Positions 39,571 to 47,658 of a stretch of DNA of 64,000 nt are shown here, one piece after another. The notes beneath the pieces are model-generated. The model saw only the letters and a list, made by a program, of their open reading frames with translations, was not told the DNA's origin and made no database searches. Location of the stretch: contig NZ_KE384533.1 of assembly GCF_000426525.1 (NCBI RefSeq), positions 536,562 through 600,561 on the forward strand, read 5' to 3'. How positions within the stretch are numbered: the stretch's first letter is position 1; every line of letters begins with the position of its first letter. The position numbers and the translations under genes were made by a program. Origin of the DNA: Nocardioides alkalitolerans DSM 16699 (GTDB lineage Bacteria; Actinomycetota; Actinomycetes; Propionibacteriales; Nocardioidaceae).

Positions 39571-39861
39571 TCAGCGGATGTCGGGGCGGATGACCTTGGT
39601 GCGGAGGATCGACTCGTTCAGCGTGAGCTGGCGGTCGAACTCCTTCACCGTCGCAGGCTCGGCCTGCAGGTTGACGACGGCGTAGATGCCTTCGGCGTGC
39701 TTCTTGATCTCGTACGAGAGCCGGCGACGTCCCCAGACGTCGACGTTCTCGACGGTGCCACCGTCGTTGCGGATGACGTTGAGGTACTTGTCGAGCGACG
39801 GGGCAACCGTCCGCTCCTCGAGGCTCGGGTCGAGGATGACCATCACTTCGTAGGCACGCAT
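39571..39861 (-). CDS. rpsF: 30S ribosomal protein S6
   Basis: 96 residues, the normal length: MRAYEVMVILDPSLEER, VENVDVWGRRRLSYEIKKHAEGIYAV and LTLNESILRTKVIRPD. ATG at 39861 is preceded by GAGGAGGTGG. First gene of the minus-strand S6-SSB-S18-L9 operon; its promoter should lie in 39862-40128, which also holds the parS-like site. Confidence 0.96.
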   Translation of the reverse strand: MRAYEVMVILDPSLEERTVAPSLDKYLNVIRNDGGTVENVDVWGRRRLSYEIKKHAEGIYAVVNLQAEPATVKEFDRQLTLNESILRTKVIRPDIR

Positions 39862-40061
39862 AGCGGTCTCCACCTCCTCTGGACTAGGCGACCACGGTCT
39901 CTCCGTGGCAGGAGGGCTTGCGTTCACCCGTCCGCCACGCAGACCTGTACGGCGCACGTCGCGGTGGGTGTGTCCCTGCGACCCCCGTCGGTGGGGGCGG
40001 CAAAAGACCCTTGAGGCTAGCAGCCGCGTCGACCCCGCTGAAATCCCGCGACGGCCGGTTG

Positions 40062-40075
40062 GTTCCACGTGGAAC
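40062..40075. promoter_or_regulatory. parS-like ParB-binding site
   Basis: GTTCCACGTGGAAC is a perfect 14-bp palindrome; with its 3' A it fits the parS consensus TGTTNCACGTGNAACA, in the variant with C/G at the inner positions seen in actinobacteria. It lies between the divergent rpsF and kinase genes. No second full match was found in the window. Confidence 0.75.
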
Positions 40076-40128
40076 ATCCGCGACGGCGGACCCCACGGAC
40101 GCGCGGGCGTGACTAGGGTGGTGCCGCG

Positions 40129-41298
40129 ATGACGACACCGCCGAATCCTCCAGTGCCGGGCGCCGGGGCGAACCCGCCGCTCGCGGGCCGCTACGTGCTG
40201 ACCGACCAGATCGGCGCCGGCGGCATGGGCTCCGTCTGGCGGGCCTGGGACCTGCGCAACCGCACCTTCGTGGCCGCCAAGGTGCTCGGCCAGCACGACT
40301 CCAGCCTGCTGCTGCGCTTCGTGCGGGAGCAGTCGGTGCGCATCGCCCACCCGCACGTCGTGGCGCCCAGCGGCTGGGCCGCGGAGGACAACCTCGTCGT
40401 CTTCACCATGGACCTCGTCCGCGGCGGCTCCGTCGCCACGCTGCTCGGCGACCACGGCCCCCTCCCGGAGTCCTACGTCACCGTGGTGCTCGACCAGACC
40501 TTGCAGGCCCTTGAGGCCGTGCACGCGGCCGGCGTCGTGCACCGCGACGTGAAGCCCGCCAACCTCCTCATGGAGGCCACCGGCACCGGCCGCCCGCACG
40601 TGCGGCTCGGCGACTTCGGCGTCGCCGCCCTCGTCGAGGACGTCCGGCTCACCCGCTTCCCCGGCGCCATCGGCACCGACGGCTACATGGCCCCGGAGCA
40701 GTCCGAGGGCGCGCCGCCGGACCCCCGCCAGGACCTGTACGCCGCGGGCGTCGTCGCCGTCCAGCTGCTCACCGGCCTGCCCCCGCGCCAGCACGACGGC
40801 GTGCCCGAGGGTCGCCTGAAGCCGCTGATCACCTCGTTGATCGACCCCGACCCCGCGAAGCGTCCGCCGACGGCCGCCGACGCGCTCGGCTACCTGCGCG
40901 GGTCGGTGGGCGTCCCCCCGGGTGCGCCGTGGCGCTCGCTGCCCGAGCCGCCCGAGGTCTTCGACCAGCTCGGCCAGGTCGCGCCGCCGCCCGACCCGGG
41001 TTCCGGCGCCGGCTCGTTCCCCGGCTCCGACGCCCGCTCGGGCGTGGCCGCCGGTCCGGCCCAGGGTCCGGCCCAGGGTCCGGGGCAGCGCCCCGTGCAG
41101 GGTCCCCAGGGTGCCCCGCCCCGCCGTACGCCCGACCCCGCCGACGCGTGGGGCCCCCGCGCCTCGCAGGTGCCGACGATGGCGGGGGCGTCCGCCGCAC
41201 GCACCGGCGACCCCACCCTCTGGCGGATGGCGTCGCTCGCGTGCTTCGTGGCGGCCATCCTGTGCTGCGCGGCCGCGCTGTGGCTCGCCCTCGGCTGA
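40129..41298 (+). CDS. Membrane-anchored Ser/Thr protein kinase (PknB-like) without sensor domain
   Basis: 389 residues. The kinase domain (21-270) has IGAGGMGSVW, ATP-binding Lys51 (VAAKVLG), the catalytic loop HRDVKPANLL with Asp140, DFG, and APEQ, so it should be active. A Gly/Pro/Gln-rich linker leads to a single C-terminal helix (LACFVAAILCCAAALWLALG region) with practically nothing outside. TAGGGT at 40114-40119 lies 9 nt before the ATG. It ends 3 bp before a convergent small membrane gene. Confidence 0.9.
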   Translation: MTTPPNPPVPGAGANPPLAGRYVLTDQIGAGGMGSVWRAWDLRNRTFVAAKVLGQHDSSLLLRFVREQSVRIAHPHVVAPSGWAAEDNLVVFTMDLVRGGSVATLLGDHGPLPESYVTVVLDQTLQALEAVHAAGVVHRDVKPANLLMEATGTGRPHVRLGDFGVAALVEDVRLTRFPGAIGTDGYMAPEQSEGAPPDPRQDLYAAGVVAVQLLTGLPPRQHDGVPEGRLKPLITSLIDPDPAKRPPTAADALGYLRGSVGVPPGAPWRSLPEPPEVFDQLGQVAPPPDPGSGAGSFPGSDARSGVAAGPAQGPAQGPGQRPVQGPQGAPPRRTPDPADAWGPRASQVPTMAGASAARTGDPTLWRMASLACFVAAILCCAAALWLALG

Positions 41299-41301
41299 CG
41301 G

Positions 41302-41433
41302 CTAGCGGCGCGAGCGCAGCAGGAGCACGAAGCCCAGCACGACCAGCAGGGCCGCGGCGCCGACGAGCGTGAACACGGCGCCCCACGGCGGCGTGGCCGC
41401 CGGGAGCAGCAGGGCCAGGTGCGGTCCGTCCAC
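41302..41433 (-). CDS. Very small membrane protein (43 residues)
   Basis: 43 residues: a short head (VDGPHLALLLPAATPPW) and one helix (GAVFTLVGAAALLVVLGFVLL) ending in a basic tail RSRR. The GTG at 41433 has GGAGG 6 nt upstream, strong evidence for translation. It follows the secreted anchored protein by 14 bp and probably belongs with it. Family not recognised. Confidence 0.6.
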   Translation of the reverse strand: MDGPHLALLLPAATPPWGAVFTLVGAAALLVVLGFVLLLRSRR

Positions 41434-41447
41434 GTCGTACCTCCGCG

Positions 41448-42752
41448 TCAGCGTGCGCGACCGGTCGGCCGTGCGCGACCCCAGGAGACCACGCCGGCGA
41501 CGGTGAACACACCGGCGCCCATGAAGAGGCCCAGGATCGCGGCCCACGGCCGGGAGTCGACGGGCTCCGCGGCGTCGTCGCCCGTCCCCCCGCCGACGTC
41601 CCCGGCCTCCTCCTGGTCCGCGGTGATCTCGGGCATCGGGGCGAGGTCGGCGCCCGCCTCGTCGTACGTCGGGGCACCGCTCACCTCGCCGGCCGCCTGC
41701 ACGTCGAGCTCGAGCTGGACCCCGTCGCGCTGCTGGCCGTCCAGCTCGAGGAGGTAGACCCCGGGGGCGGCCGCGGCGCCGTACGGGGCCGTCTCGAGGT
41801 CGCGGTAGGCGACGGTCGGGCTCATCCACTCCACGCCCTGGCGGCTCGTGACGTCGAGGGCGTCCATCTCCGGGTAGAGCCGCTGGTTGTCGGAGTCGCC
41901 GTACTCCGGGTAGTGGCTGCCGAGCGGCATGTGCCACTGGGCGCCCACCTCGAGCCCGCCGCCGATCGCCTCGACGGGGCGCGCGGCGATCTCCGCGTGC
42001 TGGCCCCAGTCGAGCCGGATACCGACGATCGCGTTGTCGAGCGGGGGCACGGTGACCACGTAGGAGCCGTCCTCGAGCACGGGGGCGTCGGCCGACGACG
42101 TGCCCGCCACGACCTCGGTGCGCTCGTCCGCGACGCGCGGGCCGTCCCACGACGGTCGCTGCGGCGCGGGGAGGTCGGCGGCGTCGACGACGGGCGCCTC
42201 CTCCCAGACGAGCAGCTGCACGGGGGTGCCCGCCGGCATCTCGGGCTCACGGCCCCGGGCGGGCAGCTTGACCACGACGTACTCGGCCTCGGTGCAGGCC
42301 TGGACGGCCTCGGCCGAGGTGGGGTCCGTGCGGTCGACCTGGCGGGTGCTCAACGAGCCGGTGCGGAACGAGCTCTCGCCGCCCGCGCGCAGGGCCTTGC
42401 TGTCGAAGGAGCCGCAGTCGTCGGCGTGGTTGCCCTCGGCCAGCATCGCCGGGACGAAGCTGTCGAAGGTCGGCTGGTCCTCGACCACGGAGACGGCGAC
42501 CCAGATCGTGCTGCCGGGGACGGTGCGGTCGACGCGGAAGTAGGCGTCGGTGTCGACCCGCTCGGTGAGGTAGAGCCCGGTCTCGAGCACCGTCGCGGCC
42601 TGGATGCGCTGGCCGCCGACGACCGTCTCGTCGCCGAGCAGCGGCGCCACGGCGGCGGCGTGCGCGGCCGGGGCCACCCCGACGCCCACCATCAGGGCAG
42701 CGACCACTCCGACGGCGACCCGTCCCCCGAGCCTGGTGCGTACGTCCCCCAT
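41448..42752 (-). CDS. Secreted, C-terminally anchored protein of unknown function
   Basis: 434 residues. A signal peptide (GGRVAVGVVAALMVGVGVAPAAHA region, cleavage about residue 33) is followed by a beta-rich extracellular region (TVLETGLYLTERVDTDAYFRV, TIWVAVSVVEDQP), an acidic linker and a final helix (PWAAILGLFMGAGVFTVAGVVSW) with a basic end. The repeated pattern of beta-sandwich-like strands resembles a cell-surface adhesin or carbohydrate-binding fold, but no family is recognised. It is divergent from the HTH-threonine dehydratase gene and upstream of the 43-residue membrane protein. Confidence 0.7.
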   Translation of the reverse strand: MGDVRTRLGGRVAVGVVAALMVGVGVAPAAHAAAVAPLLGDETVVGGQRIQAATVLETGLYLTERVDTDAYFRVDRTVPGSTIWVAVSVVEDQPTFDSFVPAMLAEGNHADDCGSFDSKALRAGGESSFRTGSLSTRQVDRTDPTSAEAVQACTEAEYVVVKLPARGREPEMPAGTPVQLLVWEEAPVVDAADLPAPQRPSWDGPRVADERTEVVAGTSSADAPVLEDGSYVVTVPPLDNAIVGIRLDWGQHAEIAARPVEAIGGGLEVGAQWHMPLGSHYPEYGDSDNQRLYPEMDALDVTSRQGVEWMSPTVAYRDLETAPYGAAAAPGVYLLELDGQQRDGVQLELDVQAAGEVSGAPTYDEAGADLAPMPEITADQEEAGDVGGGTGDDAAEPVDSRPWAAILGLFMGAGVFTVAGVVSWGRARPTGRAR

Positions 42753-42832
42753 GGACGCCGATGCTCGCGTGCGGGCCCCGACCGTGTCCAGCCGTGGCCC
42801 GCCGTGTCGAGCCGGGTGCCGCACGCCACGCC

Positions 42833-42838
42833 TACCCT
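42833..42838 (+). promoter_or_regulatory. -10 box of the HTH-threonine dehydratase gene (leaderless)
   Basis: TACCCT ends 7 nt before the ATG at 42846. Confidence 0.5.
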
Positions 42839-42845
42839 GGACGTC

Positions 42846-44363
42846 ATGGCCTCCCTGCCCCCGCTCCCGCCGCCCGGCCGCTCCGAGGGCTCGTTCGGCT
42901 CCGACGCCTCCGGCCCGGGCGGGTCGACGCCCGAGGAGCGCCGGGCGCGCCAGGTCGAGCTGTACGGCGCGACCCTCGACGCCATCACGCAGAGCGTCGC
43001 CGTGACCATGGGCCTCGGCCCGGGCGACGTCGCCCGCATCATCGGCGTGTCCGGACCGATGTTCACCGCCGTGCACGAGGCCCGCCGCGTGCGTCTCGGC
43101 AACCCGGCGGCGATCGCCCGCCTGGCGATGCTGCAGGAGTTCGCCGAGCACCTGCGCACCGGCCAGGCCGACCCGGAGGACGTGCCGCTCACGCTCGAGC
43201 AGATCCGCGCGTCGACCGGGCTCCTCACGCTGCACGGCCGCACGGTCCAGGCCTCCCACCCCAGCGCGCGGGCCTCGTACGCCGGACCCCCCGCACCCCA
43301 GGCCCCGCCCGTCCCCCCGGTCTCCCCGGTCGCGGCTGCCCCCGTCGCGACGCCTCCGGCCGCGCCCACGCGCACGCCGCCGCTGGGCCTCACCCTCGAC
43401 GTGCTGCTCGCGGCCCGGGCCCACGTGGCCGCCGCGATGCCGCCCACCCCGACGTACCGCTGGCCGCTGCTCGAGCAGGCCACGGGCACCCCGACCTGGG
43501 TCAAGCACGAGAACCACACGCCCACCGGGGCGTTCAAGGTGCGCGGCGGGCTGAACCACCTCGCGCGGCTGATGTCGGCCCCCGACTGGCGGCCGGCCGG
43601 CATCGTCTCGGCCACGCGCGGCAACCACGGCCAGAGCCTGGCGTACGCCGCGCGCGCCTTCGGCCTGCCGGTGACGATCGTGGTGCCGGAGGGCAACAGC
43701 CCCGACAAGAACGCGGCGATGGAGGGCTGGGGCGCCCGGCTGGTCGTGCACGGCGACGACTTCGAGGAGGCGCGGCAGCACGCCGCCGTCCTGGCGCGCG
43801 AGGAGGGCCTGACGCCCGTGCCGGCCTTCCACCCGTGGCTGGTGGCCGGGGTGGCGTCGTACGCGCTGGAGCTGCACGAGCAGGTGCCGGGCCTCGAGAC
43901 CGTCTACGTGCCCGTGGGGATGGGCAGCGGGATCGCCGCGAACATCCTCGTGCGCGACCTGCTCGGCCTGCGGTGCGAGGTCGTGGGCGTGGTGGCGGAG
44001 GGCGCGGACGCCTACGCGCGCTCGTTCGAGGCGGGCGAGGTCGTCACCACCCCGACGGCCGACACGTTCGTCGACGGGGTCGCGTGCCGCACGCCCGACC
44101 CGCACGCGTTCGGCATCATCCGCGGGGGCGCGGCCCGCATCGTTCGGGTGAGCGAGACCCAGGCCGCCGAGGCGATGGCGCTGATGTTCCGCACCACGCA
44201 CAACCTCGCCGAGCCGGCGGGGTCGCTCGCGCTCGCCGGGCTGCTCGCCGACGCCGACCGCGCGGCGGGACGCAACGTCGCGGTCGTGCACACCGGCGGC
44301 AACTGCGACCGCGCCCTGCTGGAGCGCGCGCTGTCGGACGGCGTTCCTACGATGAGCCCATGA
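42846..44363 (+). CDS. HTH-domain fused to threonine/serine dehydratase (PLP)
   Basis: 505 residues in one uninterrupted frame. Residues about 40-125 form an HTH domain of the type found alone in actinobacterial DNA-binding proteins (VTMGLGPGDVARIIGVSG, VRLGNPAAIARLAML). A Pro/Ala-rich linker (about 145-180) joins it to a fold-type II PLP enzyme: Lys231 in HTPTGAFKVRGG, SATRGNHGQSLAYAARAFG, YVPVGMGSGIAAN and HTGGNCD, as in threonine ammonia-lyases without an ACT domain. It should deaminate threonine or serine. The stop overlaps the nfo start (ATGA). Confidence 0.82.
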   Translation: MASLPPLPPPGRSEGSFGSDASGPGGSTPEERRARQVELYGATLDAITQSVAVTMGLGPGDVARIIGVSGPMFTAVHEARRVRLGNPAAIARLAMLQEFAEHLRTGQADPEDVPLTLEQIRASTGLLTLHGRTVQASHPSARASYAGPPAPQAPPVPPVSPVAAAPVATPPAAPTRTPPLGLTLDVLLAARAHVAAAMPPTPTYRWPLLEQATGTPTWVKHENHTPTGAFKVRGGLNHLARLMSAPDWRPAGIVSATRGNHGQSLAYAARAFGLPVTIVVPEGNSPDKNAAMEGWGARLVVHGDDFEEARQHAAVLAREEGLTPVPAFHPWLVAGVASYALELHEQVPGLETVYVPVGMGSGIAANILVRDLLGLRCEVVGVVAEGADAYARSFEAGEVVTTPTADTFVDGVACRTPDPHAFGIIRGGAARIVRVSETQAAEAMALMFRTTHNLAEPAGSLALAGLLADADRAAGRNVAVVHTGGNCDRALLERALSDGVPTMSP

Positions 44364-45160
44364 CCTCCGAGCTCGCCATCGGCGCCCACGTCGACCAGAC
44401 CGACCCGATCGCCGAGGCGCAGGCCCGCGACGCGCCCGTCGTGCAGATGTTCCTGGGCGACCCGCAGAGCTACAAGGGCCCCGAGGTGCGGTACGCCGGC
44501 GGGGCCGCCGCCCTGCGCGACGCGGCCACCGCGGCCGGGGTCGGGATCTACGTGCACGCGCCCTACATCGTGAACGTGGCGACGACGAACAACCGGATCC
44601 GCATCCCCAGCCGCAAGCTGCTCCAGCAGCACGTCGACGCGGCCGCCGAGATCGGCGCGCTCGGCCTGATCGTGCACGGCGGCCACGTCAACAAGGCCGA
44701 CGACCCCGCGAAGGGGTTCGACAACTGGCGCAAGGCCGTCGAGGCGACCGACCTCAAGGTGCCGCTGCTCATCGAGAACACCGCGGGCGGCGAGAACGCG
44801 ATGACGCGCTACCTCGAGCGCATCTCGGGCGTCTGGGCGGCGATCGGGTCGGCCGAGGGTGCCGACCGGGTGGGCTTCTGCCTCGACACCTGCCACGCCC
44901 ACGCGGGCGGCAACGACCTGACCACGGTGGTCGACGACGTGCGCGCCATCACGGGCCGCATCGACCTGGTGCACGCCAACGACTCGCGCGACGACTTCGA
45001 CTCCGGCGCCGACCGCCACGCCAACTTCGGCGCGGGCCGCATCGACCCCGACCTGCTGGCCGCCGTCATCCGCGACGCGGGCGCCCCGGTCATCTGCGAG
45101 ACGCCCGGCGGGGCCGACGAGCACGTCGCCGACTTCGCCTGGCTGCGCGAGCGGCTCTGA
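44360..45160 (+). CDS. nfo: Endonuclease IV (AP endonuclease)
   Basis: 266 residues, TIM barrel. Metal-binding motifs are present in order: LIVHGGHVNK, LLIENTAGGENA, GFCLDTCHAHAGG, LVHANDS, DRHANFGAG and ICETPGG. It cuts 5' of abasic sites in base-excision repair. The ATG at 44360 overlaps the stop of the dehydratase gene by 4 bp. Confidence 0.93.
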   Translation: MTSELAIGAHVDQTDPIAEAQARDAPVVQMFLGDPQSYKGPEVRYAGGAAALRDAATAAGVGIYVHAPYIVNVATTNNRIRIPSRKLLQQHVDAAAEIGALGLIVHGGHVNKADDPAKGFDNWRKAVEATDLKVPLLIENTAGGENAMTRYLERISGVWAAIGSAEGADRVGFCLDTCHAHAGGNDLTTVVDDVRAITGRIDLVHANDSRDDFDSGADRHANFGAGRIDPDLLAAVIRDAGAPVICETPGGADEHVADFAWLRERL

Positions 45161-45395
45161 GCCCCGGTCTCCGGCCGACGACCGGTCGGACACCCGGCAG
45201 ACACCCGGCGGACACGATGTCCGGGCACTCCGTGCGGTCCGGAGGTTTGGCCCTCCACCCGGCGGGGCATCACCAGCCCCGTCGGGGGTTCGAGCGCCGC
45301 GGGGGAACGCTCGGATCCCCGATCCTCGTGCCCGGCGCCGGGGGCGCTGCCCCACCGGTCGGTGGCCCGTCCCCCGCCCTTGTAGCCTCGCTCCC
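45161..45395. other. Intergenic region with short repeats and femX promoter
   Basis: Two adjacent 11-bp units GACACCCGGC(A/G) lie at 45189-45210, then CGGACA/TGTCCG with a CGA loop (45209-45223), then CGGGGC/GCCCCG with a 7-base loop (45263-45281). These could terminate nfo. TAGCCT at 45383-45388 is a -10 box 7 nt before the femX GTG. No gene is seen here. Confidence 0.55.
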
Positions 45396-46577
45396 GTGAC
45401 GACGACGCCCCCCGCAGCCCCCCGCACGGATGCCCGGACCCGGCTCGCCGTCCGCACCCTCACCCCCGAGCAGCACCGGGCCTTCCTGGCCGACCGGCGC
45501 TCCGCGAGCTTCCTGCAGACGCCCGCGTGGGGTGCGGTGAAGGCGGAGTGGCGCCACGAGTCGATCGGCTGGTTCGACGGCGACGAGGTGGTCGGTGCGG
45601 CGCTGGTGCTCTACCGCCAGGTGCCGAGGCTCAAGCGCTACCTGGCCTACCTCCCCGAGGGCCCGACGATCACGTACGACGACGGCGACCTGGCCGCCTG
45701 GCTGGCGCCGATGACGGCCCACCTGAAGAAGAAGGGCGCCTTCGGCATCCGCATCGGCCCGCCCGTCGTGCTCGGCCGGTGGGGTGCCGCCTCGATCAAG
45801 GAGGGCATCGCCGACGAGTCGGTCGCCCGCCTCGGCCAGCTGCCGCCCACCGAGCGGTCCGCCGCGGGCGCGGCCGTCGTCTCCCAGCTCCACGAGCTGG
45901 GCTGGCGCAAGCTCGAGGCCGAGGGCGGCTTCAGCGCCGGTCAGCCCGCGTTCAACTTCCAGATCCCGCTGCGCGACGCCGACGGCGAGCCCCGCACCGA
46001 GGAGCAGGTGCTGGCGGGCATGAACCAGCTGTGGCGCCGCAACATCAAGAAGGCCGCCAAGTCCGGGGTCGAGGTCACGGCGGCCGCCCCCGGTGACGAC
46101 GAGGCGCTGGCCGCGTTCCACGAGCTCTACGTGCACACCGCCGAGCGCGACCACTTCACGCCGCGCCCGCTCTCCTACTTCCGCACGATGCGCGACGCCC
46201 TGAGCGCCGAGGCCCCCGAGCGGTTCACGCTGTTCCTCGCCCGCCACGAGGGCGACCTGGTCGCGGCGACGATCGCGATCCACGTGGGCGGCCACTACTG
46301 GTACTCCTACGGCGCCTCCTCCACCGAGAAGCGCGAGGTGCGCGGCTCGAACGCGGTGCAGTGGACGATGATCCGCGCCGCCCTCGCCGCCGGCTGCGAC
46401 GTCTACGACCTCCGCGGCATCACCGAGACGCTCGACGCCGGCGACTCCCACGTGGGTCTGATCCAGTTCAAGGTCGGCACGGGTGGCGAAGCGGTCGAGT
46501 ACGCCGGAGAGTGGGACCTGCCGGTCAACAAGCTCCTCGCGCGGGCGTTCGACCTCTACATGGCCCGCCGGGGCTGA
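45396..46577 (+). CDS. FemX/FemAB-type peptidoglycan interpeptide aminoacyltransferase
   Basis: 393 residues with two GNAT-like subdomains. Landmarks: FLQTPAWGAVKAEW, YLAYLPEGPTI, MNQLWRRNIKKAAKSGVEV, HYWYSYGASS and DVYDLRGI, as in the lipid II:glycine or alanine transferases of actinobacteria. It adds amino acids from tRNA to the stem peptide of peptidoglycan precursors. GTG at 45396 is supported by the -10 box 7 nt upstream. The alanine-racemase-like gene follows by 13 bp, a pairing that fits wall synthesis. Confidence 0.87.
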   Translation: MTTTPPAAPRTDARTRLAVRTLTPEQHRAFLADRRSASFLQTPAWGAVKAEWRHESIGWFDGDEVVGAALVLYRQVPRLKRYLAYLPEGPTITYDDGDLAAWLAPMTAHLKKKGAFGIRIGPPVVLGRWGAASIKEGIADESVARLGQLPPTERSAAGAAVVSQLHELGWRKLEAEGGFSAGQPAFNFQIPLRDADGEPRTEEQVLAGMNQLWRRNIKKAAKSGVEVTAAAPGDDEALAAFHELYVHTAERDHFTPRPLSYFRTMRDALSAEAPERFTLFLARHEGDLVAATIAIHVGGHYWYSYGASSTEKREVRGSNAVQWTMIRAALAAGCDVYDLRGITETLDAGDSHVGLIQFKVGTGGEAVEYAGEWDLPVNKLLARAFDLYMARRG

Positions 46578-46590
46578 GGGGAGACACGAG

Positions 46591-47658
46591 ATGAGCCTGG
46601 TCCTCACCGTCGACGGTCCGCGCTGGCGGGCCCACCTGCAGGGCGTCGTGGCGCGCCACCCCGGTGTCGTGCCCGTCGCCAAGGGCAACGGCTACGGCCT
46701 CTCGCTCGGCCGGCTGGCCCGCAAGGCCACCTGGCTGGGCGTCGACACGCTGGCCGTGGGCACGTACGACGAGCTGGGCGAGGTCGCGAACCGCTTCGAC
46801 GGCTCGCTGCTCGTGCTCACCCCGTGGCGCCCGTTCGGCGCCGCCCTCGAGCTGGCCCCCGGCAGCCCCCTGTCGCGCCGCGTCATCCACACCGTCAGCC
46901 GGGTCGAGGACCTCTCCGCCCTGCTGGCCCGCGACCCGGGCGCGCGCTTCGTGCTCGAGCGCACGACCTCGATGCTGCGCCACGGCATGGCCGCGCGCGA
47001 GCTCCGGGAGGCGGGCGCGCTGCTCGCCGAGCGCGGCGGCCTGGCCTCGCAGCTCGCGGGCGTCGCGCTCCACCTGCCGCTCGCGCAGGGCTCCCACGTG
47101 GGCCAGGTGCAGCGGCTCATGACCGACGTCGTCGCCGCCGGCCTCACCTCGACGACCGTCTGGGTCAGCCACCTCAAGGACGACGAGCTCGCCCAGCTGG
47201 GGGCGTCGTACCCCGACTACACCTTCCGGCCCCGCGTCGGCACGAGCCTCTGGCTCGGCGACCGGGGCGCGTTCACGGTCGCGGCCCACGTGCTCGACAC
47301 CCACCCGGTCGAGCGCGGCGACGTGTTCGGCTACCGGGGACGCTCATCGCCGAAGGCCGGCACCATCCTGGTCGTCTCGGGCGGCACGGCCCACGGCATC
47401 GGCCTCGAGGCCCCCAGCGGCGACCTCTCGATGAAGGCCCGCGCCGCCACGATCGCCCGCGGCGGCATGGACGCGGTCGGCTTCGTGCGCTCGCCGTTCT
47501 CCATCGACGGCAAGCAGCGTCTCTTCGCCGAGCCGCCCCACATGCAGGCGTCGATGCTCTTCGTGCCCAGCGGGTCGCGGGTGCCGGCCGTCGGCGACAC
47601 CGTCGACGTGCGGGTGCGCTACACGGCCACGTCGTTCGACCGCGTCGTCGTCTCCTGA
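46591..47658 (+). CDS. Alanine-racemase-like PLP enzyme (N-terminal barrel domain)
   Basis: 355 residues. The PLP lysine is in VVPVAKGNGYGLSLGRLAR, the usual motif of alanine racemases, and VSHLKDDELAQLGASYPDYTFRPRVGTSLWLGD is the C-terminal part of the barrel. The C-terminal beta-domain is atypical and the usual catalytic Tyr region is not clear, so racemase activity on alanine is likely but not certain. ATG follows GGGGAG. It is in an operon with the FemX-like gene and its last 40 bp overlap the convergent GT-C gene. Confidence 0.78.
   Translation: MSLVLTVDGPRWRAHLQGVVARHPGVVPVAKGNGYGLSLGRLARKATWLGVDTLAVGTYDELGEVANRFDGSLLVLTPWRPFGAALELAPGSPLSRRVIHTVSRVEDLSALLARDPGARFVLERTTSMLRHGMAARELREAGALLAERGGLASQLAGVALHLPLAQGSHVGQVQRLMTDVVAAGLTSTTVWVSHLKDDELAQLGASYPDYTFRPRVGTSLWLGDRGAFTVAAHVLDTHPVERGDVFGYRGRSSPKAGTILVVSGGTAHGIGLEAPSGDLSMKARAATIARGGMDAVGFVRSPFSIDGKQRLFAEPPHMQASMLFVPSGSRVPAVGDTVDVRVRYTATSFDRVVVS

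Noticed and set aside
45276..45305. tRNA-like T-loop (GGGGGTTCGAG) near 45285
   Set aside because: The flanking bases do not form a 5-bp T stem, and no anticodon or D arm can be drawn upstream.
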